From: Candidatus Leptofilum gracile
GTDB lineage: Bacteria > Chloroflexota > Anaerolineae > Promineifilales > Promineifilaceae
Direction of reading: 5' to 3'
DNA: 64,000 nt
Assembly (NCBI GenBank): GCA_016713825.1
Contig: JADJOJ010000010.1
Span: forward strand, 434,001-498,000
Shown here: piece by piece, positions 7,708 to 16,593 of the stretch
Numbering within the stretch: the first letter of the stretch is position 1
Layout: every line of letters begins with the position of its first letter
Notes under the pieces: generated by a model
The model's database searches: none
The model's input: the letters and a program-made list of their open reading frames with translations, nothing else
Told to the model about the DNA's origin: nothing
Made by a program: the position numbers and the translations under genes

Positions 7708-9696
7708 ATGAGTAACTACAATTTAGATTTACACCGTCAGGCGGCCAACACAATTCGGGGTTTGACGATGGATGCCGTCCAAAAAGCGGGCGAAGGCCAC
7801 CCCGGCATGCCGATGGGTACGGCCGATATTGCCGTCGTCCTCTGGACCCAATTCCTGCGCCACAATCCGCAAGACCCCCACTGGCCCGACCGCGACCGCT
7901 TTGTCTTGTCCGCCGGGCATGGCTCGATGCTCATCTACAGCCTGCTGCACCTCAGCGGCTACGATTTGCCACTGGAAGAGCTGAAAAACTTCCGCCAGTG
8001 GGACAGCAAAACCCCCGGCCATCCCGAATACGGCCACACGGTCGGTGTGGAAACCACCACTGGCCCGCTGGGGCAGGGCATCACCAACGCCGTCGGCATG
8101 GCGCTGGCCGAGCGCTGGCTGGCAGCCCGCTTCAACAAGCCAGACCACGATATTGTCAATCACCACACCTACGTCATCGCCGGAGATGGCGACCTGATGG
8201 AAGGTGTGTCGCAAGAAGCGGCGTCGCTGGCCGGGCACCTGGGTCTGGGCAAGCTGATTGTGCTCTACGACGACAACCGCATCACCATCGACGGCAAAAC
8301 CGACCTGGCCTTCACCGAAGATACGATGGCCCGCTTTGCGGCGTACGGCTGGCACACCCAAAAAGTGGATGGGCACGATCCGCTGGCCGTAATGGCGGCA
8401 CTCGAAACGGCCAAGGCGGATGGGGAACGGCCGTCTATCATCGCCTGCCGTACCCACATCGGCTATGGCAGCCCCAACAAGCAAGACACCTCCGGCGTAC
8501 ACGGTTCCGCCCTGGGAGATGCCGAAGTGGTGCTCACCAAACAGGCGCTGGATTGGCCCACGGAGCCACTTTTCTACATTCCCGATGCCGCGCGGGACTT
8601 TTTGCAGATGGACGGCCGTTTCCAATCTGAATGGGAAACGATTTGGGAAAGCTACCTCGCCACTTACCCCGAAGATGCCGCCCGCTTCCAGCAGTTCCTC
8701 AACGGCGATTTGCCCACCAACTGGGATGACATCCTGCCCACCTTTGAGGCAGGGAAGAGCCTGGCCACCCGCGCCGCCTCCGGGCAGACGCTGAACGCCA
8801 TCGCCCCACACGTCCCCTACCTCCTGGGCGGTTCGGCCGATCTCACCGGTTCCAACAACACCGACATCAAAGGCGAAACCGGCTTTACCAAAGATGATTT
8901 CAGCGGCCGCTACATCTATTTTGGCGTGCGCGAACACGCCATGGGCGGCATGTTGAACGGGATGGCGCTGCATGGGGGCGTACGGCCGTATGGCGGCACC
9001 TTCCTCGTCTTCTCCGACTACATGCGCGGCTCCGTGCGGCTGGCGGCGCTGATGGGCCTGCCCGTCATCTACGTCTTCACCCACGACAGCATCGGCCTGG
9101 GCACCGACGGCCCGACCCACCAGCCGATCGAACACGTCATGTCCCTACGCGCCATGCCCAACATGACCGTGATTCGCCCGGCTGATGCGGCAGAAACGGC
9201 CGTTGCCTGGCGCGTGGCCCTGGAGCACAAAACCGGCCCCACATCGCTCATCCTCACCCGGCAAGGCGTGCCCACCCTGGACCGCAGCCAATACGCTGCT
9301 GCCTCCGGCGCAGCCAGAGGTGCCTACGTCCTAAGCGACGCCGACAACCCGCAGGTGCTGCTGCTGGCCACTGGCTCCGAGGTGCAATTGGCCTTGGAAG
9401 CGCAGGCAAAATTGGCCGAGAAGGGTGTCTCGGCTCGCGTTGTCTCCATGCCCAGCTGGGAGATCTTCGCGGCGCAGGATGCGGCATACCAGGAATCGGT
9501 GCTGCCCAAAGCCATCACCGCCCGCGTCTCCATCGAGGCGGGCGTGACGCTGGGTTGGGAACGGTACCTGGGCTTGGGTGGCAAAGCGATTGGCCTGGAC
9601 CGGTACGGCGCATCGGCCCCCTACAAGGCCATTTACCAGAATTTGGGCATCACGGCAGAGGCGATGGTGGATGCGGCGCTGTCGCTGTTAGGGTAA
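7708..9696 (+). CDS. tkt: Transketolase
   Basis: A 662-residue thiamine-diphosphate enzyme of normal length, moving two-carbon units between pentose, triose and heptose phosphates. The N-terminal pyrimidine domain has SAGHGSML and TTTGPLGQG. The diphosphate motif GDGDLMEG lies near residue 155. The pyrimidine-binding region around FGVREHAMGGMLNG and the C-terminal domain are complete. A clear AGGAGAAG ribosome site precedes the ATG. Ribulose-phosphate epimerase follows after 17 bp, so the two form a pentose phosphate operon. One product, sedoheptulose 7-phosphate, is the entry point of the GmhA/HddA/GmhB route encoded about 5 kb upstream. It contains four ACGGCCGT copies. Confidence 0.97.
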   Translation: MSNYNLDLHRQAANTIRGLTMDAVQKAGEGHPGMPMGTADIAVVLWTQFLRHNPQDPHWPDRDRFVLSAGHGSMLIYSLLHLSGYDLPLEELKNFRQWDSKTPGHPEYGHTVGVETTTGPLGQGITNAVGMALAERWLAARFNKPDHDIVNHHTYVIAGDGDLMEGVSQEAASLAGHLGLGKLIVLYDDNRITIDGKTDLAFTEDTMARFAAYGWHTQKVDGHDPLAVMAALETAKADGERPSIIACRTHIGYGSPNKQDTSGVHGSALGDAEVVLTKQALDWPTEPLFYIPDAARDFLQMDGRFQSEWETIWESYLATYPEDAARFQQFLNGDLPTNWDDILPTFEAGKSLATRAASGQTLNAIAPHVPYLLGGSADLTGSNNTDIKGETGFTKDDFSGRYIYFGVREHAMGGMLNGMALHGGVRPYGGTFLVFSDYMRGSVRLAALMGLPVIYVFTHDSIGLGTDGPTHQPIEHVMSLRAMPNMTVIRPADAAETAVAWRVALEHKTGPTSLILTRQGVPTLDRSQYAAASGAARGAYVLSDADNPQVLLLATGSEVQLALEAQAKLAEKGVSARVVSMPSWEIFAAQDAAYQESVLPKAITARVSIEAGVTLGWERYLGLGGKAIGLDRYGASAPYKAIYQNLGITAEAMVDAALSLLG

Positions 9697-9713
9697 CCGT
9701 TTTGGCCCGACAA

Positions 9714-10406
9714 ATGCCGCACTTACCGGTAAAAATTGCGCCGTCAATCCTGGCGGCCGATTTTACTCGCCTGGGTGAGCAGGTTTCGGAAGCGATTGAA
9801 GGTGGGGCGGATTGGCTGCACGTGGACATCATGGACGGCCGTTTCGTCCCCAACATCTCTTTTGGCCCCATGATTCCGCAAGCGATACGGCCGTTGGCCG
9901 ATGCCGCCAACATTCCCCTGGACGTGCACCTCATGATTGAGGAGCCAGACCGCTATCTGGAACAGTTTGCCCAGGCTGGCGCGGCACGGCTGACGGTGCA
10001 TGTGGAGGCAACGCACCATCTGCACCGCACTGTGCAGGCGATCAAGGAGTTGGGCTTACTGGCGGGTGTGGCTTTGAACCCGGCGACCTCGTTAACGGCC
10101 GTAGAAGAAATCCTGCCGGACGTGGACCTGGTACTCATCATGTCGGTGAATCCCGGCTTTGGCGGGCAGAGCTACATCCCGCAAAGCACGCCCAAGATTC
10201 GCCGCCTGCGCCAGATGCTCACCGAGCGGCGCAGCAACGCCTGGCTTCAGGTAGATGGCGGCATCAGCGCCAAAAACACGGCGGAGGTTGTTGCCGCTGG
10301 CGCAACTTCACTAGTCGCCGGCAGCGCCATTTTTGGCGGGGAAAAATCCGTGGCGGACAACATTACCGAAATGAAAAACGTCGCCCGCACCGTCTTCTCG
10401 ATTTAG
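9714..10406 (+). CDS. rpe: Ribulose-phosphate 3-epimerase
   Basis: A 230-residue TIM-barrel epimerase interconverting ribulose 5-phosphate and xylulose 5-phosphate. The start is placed at the ATG at 9714, because the longer frame upstream runs antiparallel to family homology inside tkt. Signatures in order are IAPSILAADFTRLGEQV, HVDIMDGRFVPNISFG (metal-binding His/Asp), DVHLMIEEP, MSVNPGFGGQ and VDGGI with the late VAGSAIFG phosphate loop. The ribosome site is weak and coupling to tkt (17-bp gap) is likely. ACGGCCGT at 9835 forms the conserved DGR of the metal-site motif. Confidence 0.96.
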   Translation: MPHLPVKIAPSILAADFTRLGEQVSEAIEGGADWLHVDIMDGRFVPNISFGPMIPQAIRPLADAANIPLDVHLMIEEPDRYLEQFAQAGAARLTVHVEATHHLHRTVQAIKELGLLAGVALNPATSLTAVEEILPDVDLVLIMSVNPGFGGQSYIPQSTPKIRRLRQMLTERRSNAWLQVDGGISAKNTAEVVAAGATSLVAGSAIFGGEKSVADNITEMKNVARTVFSI

Positions 10407-10408
10407 CA

Positions 10409-10468
10409 AAAAACCTCCCGGAGGCTTTTGTCTAATCTAACTTTTCAGACAGACCCTCCGGGAGGTTA
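10409..10468. repeat. Family E hairpin (CCTCCCGGAGG), likely terminator
   Basis: AACCTCCCGGAGG and CCCTCCGGGAGGTT are paired across about 35 bp between the convergent rpe and NDH-2 genes. Each arm is itself a near palindrome. The position suggests a bidirectional terminator, though no strong T-run follows. The same unit recurs at 24860, 26607 and 41238. Confidence 0.75.
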
Positions 10469-10482
10469 AACCCGACAACTTC

Positions 10483-11760
10483 TCACTTCTCACTTCCCCC
10501 CCCTTGCTCCAAAATAATCCGCACCGAGCGGTCATAGGTGAAGTAGTTCCACACCCAGTTCACAAAGACGTTGAGCCGGTTGCGGAAGCCCAGCAGCGTC
10601 ACCAAATGCAGCGCCAGCCAGGCCAGCCAGGCGATGTAGCCGCGCAGCTGAATCTTGTTGTAAATCCAGGCTACGGCGCGGCGGCGGCCGATGGTGGCCA
10701 TACTGCCGCGATCGTTGTAGCGGAACGGCCGTTTCTCACCCTCACCCAGCTCCGCCAAAATATTCTTGGCCGCCAGCTCACCTTGCTGCTGCGCCACCGG
10801 AATCACCATCGGGTACGGCTGGCCCACCGCATCCTCCAGGTAAGTCATGTCGCCCACGGCGTACACGCCCGGCCGCCCTGCCACTTCGGTGGTGGGCAAG
10901 ATGGGCAGCCGTCCGCCCCGTTGCAGCGGCACGGCCAGCATCTCTGCCAATGGCGACCCCTTGACGCCCGCCGCCCAAACCAGCGTGTGCGTCTCGATGC
11001 GCCTGCCATCGGCCAATGTGACGTGATCTTCCGCCACCTCTTGCACCGCGCTGCCCAGCTGCACCTCCACCCCCAGCGAGCGCAGCTGCTCCAGCGCCGC
11101 CTGGCGCAATTTGTCCGGGTAGGGGGCCAGTAAAAATGGCTGCATCTCCACCAAAATGACCCGCGTGCTCAGGTTGCGGTGCAAAAATTCGCGGTTGAGC
11201 ACGTGGTTGTACAGCTCGTAGATGGCTCCCGCCGTTTCCAGCCCGGTCGGACCGCCGCCCACCACCACAATGGTGGTCATCGCTTCACGCACCGCTTCAT
11301 CTTCCACCCAGGTGGCCTGCTCAAACAGGGACAAAATGTGGTTGCGCAGATTCACCGCATCGCTCAGCGTGCGCAGTTCCAGCGCGTTTTCCCGGAAAAC
11401 GTCCTGACCAAAGTAGGTGGGCACGCTGCCCGTCGCCAAAATCAGGTAATCGTACGCTTCTTGCAAGGTCTGCTCACCCACCCGCACATGGATGGTTTTG
11501 TTCGCGTAGTCAATGGCGGTGACGCTGCCCAACAGCGTGCGAATGTTGCGCTCCTTGCGAAAAATGGTGCGCACCGGGTACGCAATTTCCGAGGGGTCCA
11601 GGGCGCAGGTGGCCACCTGGTAGAGCAGGGGGGTAAACGTGTGAAAATTGTTCCGGTCGATCAGTAAGACATCAACCGGTTTATTGGCCAGGGCGCGGGC
11701 GGCAAACAAGCCACCAAAACCCGCCCCGACGATAATGACGCGAGGCTGTTGCGTATTCAT
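10483..11760 (-). CDS. ndh: Type II NADH dehydrogenase (NDH-2)
   Basis: A 425-residue flavoprotein passing electrons from NADH to quinone without pumping protons, at the inner face of the membrane. It begins with the FAD motif VIIVGAGFGGLFAA (about residues 8-21), then FTPLLYQVAT. The NAD-binding motif is VVVGGGPTGLETAGA (mid-protein), and the second flavin motif is YAVGDMTYLED. The C-terminus carries hydrophobic and amphipathic segments (IAWLAWLALHLVTLLGF) that would anchor it. A perfect TGTGA-N6-TCACA site lies 120 bp upstream of its start (11880-11895), suggesting CRP/FNR-type control. Confidence 0.93.
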   Translation of the reverse strand: MNTQQPRVIIVGAGFGGLFAARALANKPVDVLLIDRNNFHTFTPLLYQVATCALDPSEIAYPVRTIFRKERNIRTLLGSVTAIDYANKTIHVRVGEQTLQEAYDYLILATGSVPTYFGQDVFRENALELRTLSDAVNLRNHILSLFEQATWVEDEAVREAMTTIVVVGGGPTGLETAGAIYELYNHVLNREFLHRNLSTRVILVEMQPFLLAPYPDKLRQAALEQLRSLGVEVQLGSAVQEVAEDHVTLADGRRIETHTLVWAAGVKGSPLAEMLAVPLQRGGRLPILPTTEVAGRPGVYAVGDMTYLEDAVGQPYPMVIPVAQQQGELAAKNILAELGEGEKRPFRYNDRGSMATIGRRRAVAWIYNKIQLRGYIAWLAWLALHLVTLLGFRNRLNVFVNWVWNYFTYDRSVRIILEQGGGSEK

Positions 11761-11879
11761 TTTTTTCTGCCTTTTGCTTTTGTTCGGGTTTTCAAAAGCA
11801 GCAAGTTGTTGAAAAAGATTTCAAAAGTTTTCTTTGCAATTTAGTTGTTGCGGAGTGTCTCAACTTTTGCAATCTGAAT

Positions 11880-11895
11880 TGTGATATTTTTCACA
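11880..11895. promoter_or_regulatory. CRP/FNR-family-like operator upstream of ndh
   Basis: TGTGATATTTTTCACA is a perfect TGTGA-N6-TCACA palindrome, the half-site arrangement bound by CRP-family regulators. It sits in an AT-rich gap between the folE terminator and ndh, 120 bp before the ndh ATG. A CRP homologue is not in the window, so binding is inferred from the match alone. Confidence 0.45.
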
Positions 11896-11930
11896 TATTA
11901 TAATAAATTTTTTGATGGTTGGCTACTGGC

Positions 11931-11966
11931 AAAAAAAAGAGCAGCATTCGGTTGGGAATGCTGCTC
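11931..11966 (-). terminator. Terminator after folE (minus strand)
   Basis: GAGCAGCATTC and GAATGCTGCTC form a perfect 11-bp stem with a 6-base loop. On the minus strand it is followed by eight T's. It lies about 28 bp past the folE stop. Confidence 0.92.
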
Positions 11967-11993
11967 TGCAAGGTTTGGGATGGGAAGAGGCAG

Positions 11994-12668
11994 TTACTTG
12001 CGCAGTTGGTCCATAAATTCGCGGCGCAGGTCTTTGTCTTCGCGGTATTTGCCGAGCATGTAGCTGGTCATCATGCGCGGATGCTCTTTTTTGACGCCGC
12101 GCATCATCGAGCACATGTGGGAGCCTTCGATAACGACGGCAACGCCCTGCGGCTGCAGCACTTCGTCGATCATTTCGGCGATTTGGCGGGTCATGCGCTC
12201 TTGCACTTGCAGGCGGCGGGCAAACATCTCGACGATGCGCGGAATTTTGGAGAGGCCAATCACCTTGTCTGACGGAATGTAGGCGATGTGGGCCCGGCCA
12301 AAGAAGGGGAGCATATGGTGTTCACACATGCTGAAATATTCAATCTCTTTGACGATGACGGGGTCATCGTATTCCACATCAAACAGGGCACCATTAACCA
12401 ATTTGACGGGATCGGTGGTGTAGCCTGCCAGTATTTCATCGTACATGCGGGCGATGCGGTCTGGGGTGCCAAGCAGCCCTTCGCGGTCGGGGTCTTCGCC
12501 AACGTTGGTGAGGATGGTGCGTACGGCCGTTTCTATCGCCACTTTTTCTTCAGATTTGTTGGTTTTGCCGTCGTTGTGGGCCACTTTGCCGTTGCTGTGC
12601 CCGTTGGCATGACCATTGGTGTGATCGTGTTTGTGAAATCCGTTGAGTTCTTTGACTGTGTCTAACAT
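11994..12668 (-). CDS. folE: GTP cyclohydrolase I
   Basis: A 224-residue enzyme converting GTP to dihydroneopterin triphosphate, first step of folate/pterin synthesis. The core from about residue 55 shows DPDREGLLGTPDRIARMY, FSMCEHHMLPFFG (zinc Cys and catalytic His) and EGSHMCSMMRGV (second zinc Cys). All catalytic residues appear present. The first 40 residues are an unusual His/Asn/Gly-rich tail (HKHDHTNGHANGHSNGK) of unknown role, perhaps metal binding. GAGGAG precedes the ATG and a strong terminator follows. Confidence 0.96.
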   Translation of the reverse strand: MLDTVKELNGFHKHDHTNGHANGHSNGKVAHNDGKTNKSEEKVAIETAVRTILTNVGEDPDREGLLGTPDRIARMYDEILAGYTTDPVKLVNGALFDVEYDDPVIVKEIEYFSMCEHHMLPFFGRAHIAYIPSDKVIGLSKIPRIVEMFARRLQVQERMTRQIAEMIDEVLQPQGVAVVIEGSHMCSMMRGVKKEHPRMMTSYMLGKYREDKDLRREFMDQLRK

Positions 12669-13183
12669 GTTGTTCTCCTCAAAGCTGCCGACTGCAATGA
12701 CAGCGTGTTGCTGAAACCAGTGTGCGCGGCTATGCCGAATACGGCAGTTGGGTTAAGGGTGCGCTTGGTTGCGGTTGTTGAAGGTATGTCAGTAAAGAGA
12801 GCTTGGCCATCTTTTGGTCTTTCGGTGGGAAAGGGCGGTTGCAAAAAAGAGGGCGGTTAGTCTTGCGGCTTTACTTTTTATGAGATGTGCTTTACGGCCG
12901 TTTCCTTACCTGTTTGACCTGCTCATCACAGCGCCGGTTTTTCAGGTGCGGCGGGAAAGGGCTTCTGCCTCATTCTAACAAAAATGTACGATCAAGAATG
13001 AAAACCAGTTCATTTCGTAGGGAAAGATGAGTAAACAGGGTTCTTACTCTTGACGAATCAATGGGGTCATTGTATCCTTTTTGTTAATGTTTTGTCAATA
13101 TTTTACCCTTTGTTTGTTCATATTTTACTTATAAACAGGATAAAACCTGGGCAAAATCCAGATATTTGAAAAGGTAAGGCATC
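12669..13183. other. 515-bp divergent intergenic region (folE / ABC ATPase)
   Basis: No credible gene is seen. It holds one of the few intergenic ACGGCCGT copies (12894) and becomes AT-rich from about 13060 to 13160, where the promoter of the ABC operon probably lies. No specific -35/-10 pair or hairpin stood out. Confidence 0.4.
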
Positions 13184-13936
13184 ATGGCCAACAAACAAAC
13201 TGTAGTGCATTTACACCAGCTTTGTAAAGAATTTACGGAAGGCAATCAGCGGCGGCAGGTTTTGGCTGACGTAAATGGTGATTTTTATCAGGGAGAATTT
13301 GCTGTGCTGCTGGGCAAAAGCGGCAGTGGCAAAAGCACGCTGCTCAACCTGATTAGCGGCATCGAGTCGCCCACTTCGGGCGAAATTTTGGTCGCGGGAA
13401 ATTCGATTACGGCGATGAAAGAGCGGGCGCGCACCTTGTTTCGGCGCGACCATATCGGTTTTGTGTTCCAATTTTTCAATCTCATTCCGACGTTGACCGT
13501 GTTGGAAAATGTGACTTTACCAATGGAATTGGCGGGGAACGGCCGTTCCGCCACCAAATCCGCCCTGAATTTATTGGAACAGGTGGGGCTGGCCGACCGG
13601 CGCGACACCTTCCCCGACAAGCTCTCCGGCGGGGAGCAGCAGCGGGTGGCCATTGCCCGCGCCCTGGTGCATGACCCGATGCTGGTGCTGGCCGACGAAC
13701 CAACCGGCAACCTGGATGAAGAGACGGGGGAGCGGGTGCTGAAGCTGCTGCTAGATTTAACCCGGAAGCAAAACAAGACGCTGATCATGGCCACCCACAG
13801 CCCGGAAGTGGTGCCCTTTGCCGACCGGGTGTTCCGCGTGCATGATGGGCAGCTGCTGACGACGGCGGAGGCGGGAGATTGGAGATTAGAGATTGGACCA
13901 GTCTCCAATCTCCAATCTCCAATCTCTTACAACTAA
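13184..13936 (+). CDS. ABC transporter ATPase (LolD/MacB/AttE type)
   Basis: A 250-residue ATPase of the FtsE/LolD/MacB class, which powers FtsX-type permeases. Walker A LLGKSGSGKSTLLNLI lies near residues 43-58, the signature LSGGEQQRVAIARAL near 148, and Walker B MLVLADEPTGNLDEETG just after. The H-loop histidine is in MATHSPEV. The last 20 residues (from about 230) are encoded by a family A hairpin repeat running through the stop codon, so the tail is repeat-derived and not family sequence. The double-FtsX permease begins 5 bp downstream, followed by an AttH-like protein. Confidence 0.93.
   Translation: MANKQTVVHLHQLCKEFTEGNQRRQVLADVNGDFYQGEFAVLLGKSGSGKSTLLNLISGIESPTSGEILVAGNSITAMKERARTLFRRDHIGFVFQFFNLIPTLTVLENVTLPMELAGNGRSATKSALNLLEQVGLADRRDTFPDKLSGGEQQRVAIARALVHDPMLVLADEPTGNLDEETGERVLKLLLDLTRKQNKTLIMATHSPEVVPFADRVFRVHDGQLLTTAEAGDWRLEIGPVSNLQSPISYN
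13873..13927. repeat. Family A hairpin, copy 2, inside the ABC ATPase 3' end
   Basis: GGGAGATTGGAGATTAGAG faces inverted TCTCCAATCTCC units. It lies entirely within the last codons of the ATPase gene, where it is translated as a C-terminal extension containing DWRLEIG and NLQSPIS. Confidence 0.9.
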
Positions 13937-13940
13937 ACCA

Positions 13941-16511
13941 ATGAATACAGTTACTGTTCATAACAGACCCCTGTGGCGGGCCGCTTGGCGGCGGATGCGG
14001 CGACGGCCGTTTCAATACATTCTCTTTGTGCTGGGCGTAGCCATCGGCGTGGCCATGATGGTCTCGATCGACCTGGCCAGCGGCTCCGCCAGCCGCGCTT
14101 TTGAGCTGTCCACCAGCGCCGTCACCGGGCAAACAACCCACCGGCTGGTGGCCGATTCCACCGGCCTGGATGAGGCGGTCTACACCGAATTGCGCACGGA
14201 GCTGGGCTTTTCGCCCGCCGCGCCGGTGATTGAGGGATACGTGCAGTCGCCGGAGCTGGGCGAGCAGCCGCTGCGGCTGATTGGCATGGACCTGTTCGCC
14301 GAGCCGCCGTTCCGCAGCTATTTTGGCAATGGCGGGGACGACATCGGCGATTTGGTCGCCTTTTTGGCGGAGCCGAACACGCTGCTGCTCACCGAAGGTC
14401 TGGCTGCCGCCACGGGCGTTGAATTGGGCGACACGATCACGCTGGATTACGCGGGGCAGCGGGTGCCGTTCCGCATCGTTGGGTTGCTGCAACCGGGGGA
14501 CGAGGTGACCGCCAACGCCCTGAGCAGCGTCCTGTTCACCGATATTGCCAACGCGCAGCCGCTTTTGGGGCTAAACGGCCGTCTCTCCTACATCGATCTC
14601 ATCGTCAACAACGACGCCGATCTGGCCGGCATTGAGCAATTTTTACCCGAGGGCGTCCGCTTGGAAACGGCCTCCGCCCGGAGCAATGCGGTGCAGCAAA
14701 TGACCGCCGCCTTCGAGCTGAATTTGACGGCGCTGAGTCTGCTGGCGCTGGTGGTGGGCATGTTCCTCATCTACAACACGGTGAGCTTTAGCGTGGTGCA
14801 GCGACGGCCGTTGTTTGGCATTTTGCGCTGTTTGGGCGTGACCGGCGGGCAGCTGTTTGGCCTGATTGTGGGGGAAGCGGCCGTTTTGGGGTTGATTGGA
14901 TCGCTGCTGGGTGTAGGGCTGGGCGTGGTTTTGGGCCAGGGCATGGTGCGATTGGTCACCCAAACCATCAACGATTTGTACTTTGTGGTCAACGTGCAGG
15001 ATGTGGCCATTCCGCCGCTGTCGCTGCTGCGCGGGCTGCTGATTGGCGTGGCTGCGGCGCTGCTGGCCGCCGCCGTGCCTGCCCGCGAAGCGATGAAAAC
15101 CGCGCCGCAAAGCACGCTGCGCCGCTCCACCATCGAGAGTAACGCCCAGCGGCTGCTGCCCTGGCTGGTGGTCGCCTGGCTGGCGCTGAGCGCGATTGGC
15201 ACGCTGCTGCTCTGGCTGCGCACCAATTCACTGGTCGTTGCCTTTGCCGGACTGTTTGCCGTGCTGTTTGGTTTTGCCCTGCTGACGCCGCCGCTTACCG
15301 TGTTTCTCATGCGCTGGCTCACTCCGGTGGGGTCCAGGCTGCTGGGCGTGCTGGGGCGGATGGCCCCGCGCGACATCGTGCGCTCGCTCAGCCGCACCTC
15401 CGTGGCGATTGCTGCGCTGATGGTGGCGGTGTCGGTCATCGTCGGCGTTTCCATCATGATTGGCTCCTTCCGCCAGACGGTGACGCTGTGGCTCAGCGAC
15501 ACGCTGCAGGCCGACGTTTACCTCTCGCCGCCCCGCCTGACGGCCAGCGAGACGAGTGGGACGCTGCCGGGCGATGTGGTGGCAACGGCCGTTAACTTCC
15601 CCGGCGTGGCTGAAGCCGTAACTACGCGCCAAATTGAAGTCGCTTTGCCCGAATTGAACCGCCGCGTCAATCTGCACGCCGACAGCGGCGACGTGTCGCA
15701 GGGGCAGCGGCAATATTTGTGGCAGTCGGCCGATCTGGACACGATTTGGGACCAATTTTTGGCGGGCGAAGGGGTGATGATCACCGAGCCGCTCTACCGC
15801 AACGCAAACATGAGCCTGCCGCCAGAGCCAATCACCATCGACACGCCTGCCGGGCCGCGCACGCTGCCGGTGCTGGCGGTGTATTACGATTACGCCTCGC
15901 AGCAGGGCAGCGTCCACATCGGCCGCGCCCTGTACGACGACCTGTGGCAGGACGACAGCTTCAGCACGATGGCCCTCTTTTTGGAGCCGGGGCAGCCGAT
16001 TGAGCCGGTGGTGGCGGCGCTGCAGGTGGCATTTAACGGCCGTTCCGACGTGCAAATCTCCTCCAACCAAAGCTTGCGTGAAAATGCACTTGTGATTTTT
16101 GACCGCACCTTTGCCATTACGGCCGCTTTGCGCCTGCTGGCAGTGGTGGTGGCGTTCATCGGCGTGCTGAGTGCGTTGATGAGCTTGCAGCTGGAGCGGG
16201 CGCGCGAGTTTGGCGTGCTGCGCGCCACGGGCATGACGGTGCGCCAATTGTGGCAGCTCACCCTGCTGGAAACGGGGCTGATGGGCAGCACGGCGGGCCT
16301 GCTGGCGCTGCCGACGGGTTTTGTGTTGGCCTACATTTTGATTTACGTCATCAATCTGCGCTCGTTTGGCTGGACGCTGCAAATGCAGCTGGAGCCGAGC
16401 CAGTTCATCAATGCGTTCCTGGTGGCTCTGGGCGCGGCGCTGCTGGCCGGGCTGTATCCGGCGCTGCGCGTGGGCAAGATGGTGGTGGCAACGGCCGTAC
16501 GATCTGAATAA
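13941..16511 (+). CDS. FtsX-family ABC permease, two-domain (AttFG/LolCE-like)
   Basis: An 856-residue permease. The start is set at the ATG at 13941; an upstream in-frame ATG lies inside the hairpin repeat. It has an N-terminal membrane segment (YILFVLGVAIGVAMMVSI) and a large extracytoplasmic domain, then three membrane segments (first FtsX unit, from about 265). Two central membrane helices follow, then a second extracytoplasmic domain and a final FtsX unit (from about 725). This duplicated layout is like AttF/AttG fused or the large YbbP-type permeases, which work on lipoproteins or lipids. It lies directly between the ATPase and the AttH-like gene. Confidence 0.88.
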   Translation: MNTVTVHNRPLWRAAWRRMRRRPFQYILFVLGVAIGVAMMVSIDLASGSASRAFELSTSAVTGQTTHRLVADSTGLDEAVYTELRTELGFSPAAPVIEGYVQSPELGEQPLRLIGMDLFAEPPFRSYFGNGGDDIGDLVAFLAEPNTLLLTEGLAAATGVELGDTITLDYAGQRVPFRIVGLLQPGDEVTANALSSVLFTDIANAQPLLGLNGRLSYIDLIVNNDADLAGIEQFLPEGVRLETASARSNAVQQMTAAFELNLTALSLLALVVGMFLIYNTVSFSVVQRRPLFGILRCLGVTGGQLFGLIVGEAAVLGLIGSLLGVGLGVVLGQGMVRLVTQTINDLYFVVNVQDVAIPPLSLLRGLLIGVAAALLAAAVPAREAMKTAPQSTLRRSTIESNAQRLLPWLVVAWLALSAIGTLLLWLRTNSLVVAFAGLFAVLFGFALLTPPLTVFLMRWLTPVGSRLLGVLGRMAPRDIVRSLSRTSVAIAALMVAVSVIVGVSIMIGSFRQTVTLWLSDTLQADVYLSPPRLTASETSGTLPGDVVATAVNFPGVAEAVTTRQIEVALPELNRRVNLHADSGDVSQGQRQYLWQSADLDTIWDQFLAGEGVMITEPLYRNANMSLPPEPITIDTPAGPRTLPVLAVYYDYASQQGSVHIGRALYDDLWQDDSFSTMALFLEPGQPIEPVVAALQVAFNGRSDVQISSNQSLRENALVIFDRTFAITAALRLLAVVVAFIGVLSALMSLQLERAREFGVLRATGMTVRQLWQLTLLETGLMGSTAGLLALPTGFVLAYILIYVINLRSFGWTLQMQLEPSQFINAFLVALGAALLAGLYPALRVGKMVVATAVRSE

Positions 16512-16516
16512 AAAAC

Positions 16517-16586
16517 TATCCACAGATTTCGCAGATTACACAGATTTTTTCTGGTATTTAATCTGCGAAATCTGTGTAATCTGTGG
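16517..16586. repeat. Family C hairpin (CACAGATTtcGCAGATTA units)
   Basis: ATCCACAGATTTCGCAGATT faces the inverted AATCTGCGAAATCTGTG with a spacer of about 20 bp, giving a long stem between the permease and AttH-like genes. Another copy is at 46820. Confidence 0.85.
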
Positions 16587-16593
16587 CTAAAAA

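Noticed and set aside
7729..9135. Long minus-strand ORF (468 codons) opposite transketolase
   Set aside because: It mirrors codon bias of tkt on the opposite strand, has low-complexity Gly/Val-rich translation and no recognisable domain, while the plus strand encodes complete transketolase.
9555..9713. N-terminal extension of the rpe frame into tkt
   Set aside because: The extra residues have no homology to epimerases and lie wholly inside the tkt coding region. The ATG at 9714 matches the family start.
15228..16523. Minus-strand ORF (431 codons) opposite the FtsX permease
   Set aside because: Its translation is His/Arg/Gln-rich and lacks any domain. It is an antisense shadow of a GC-rich gene.
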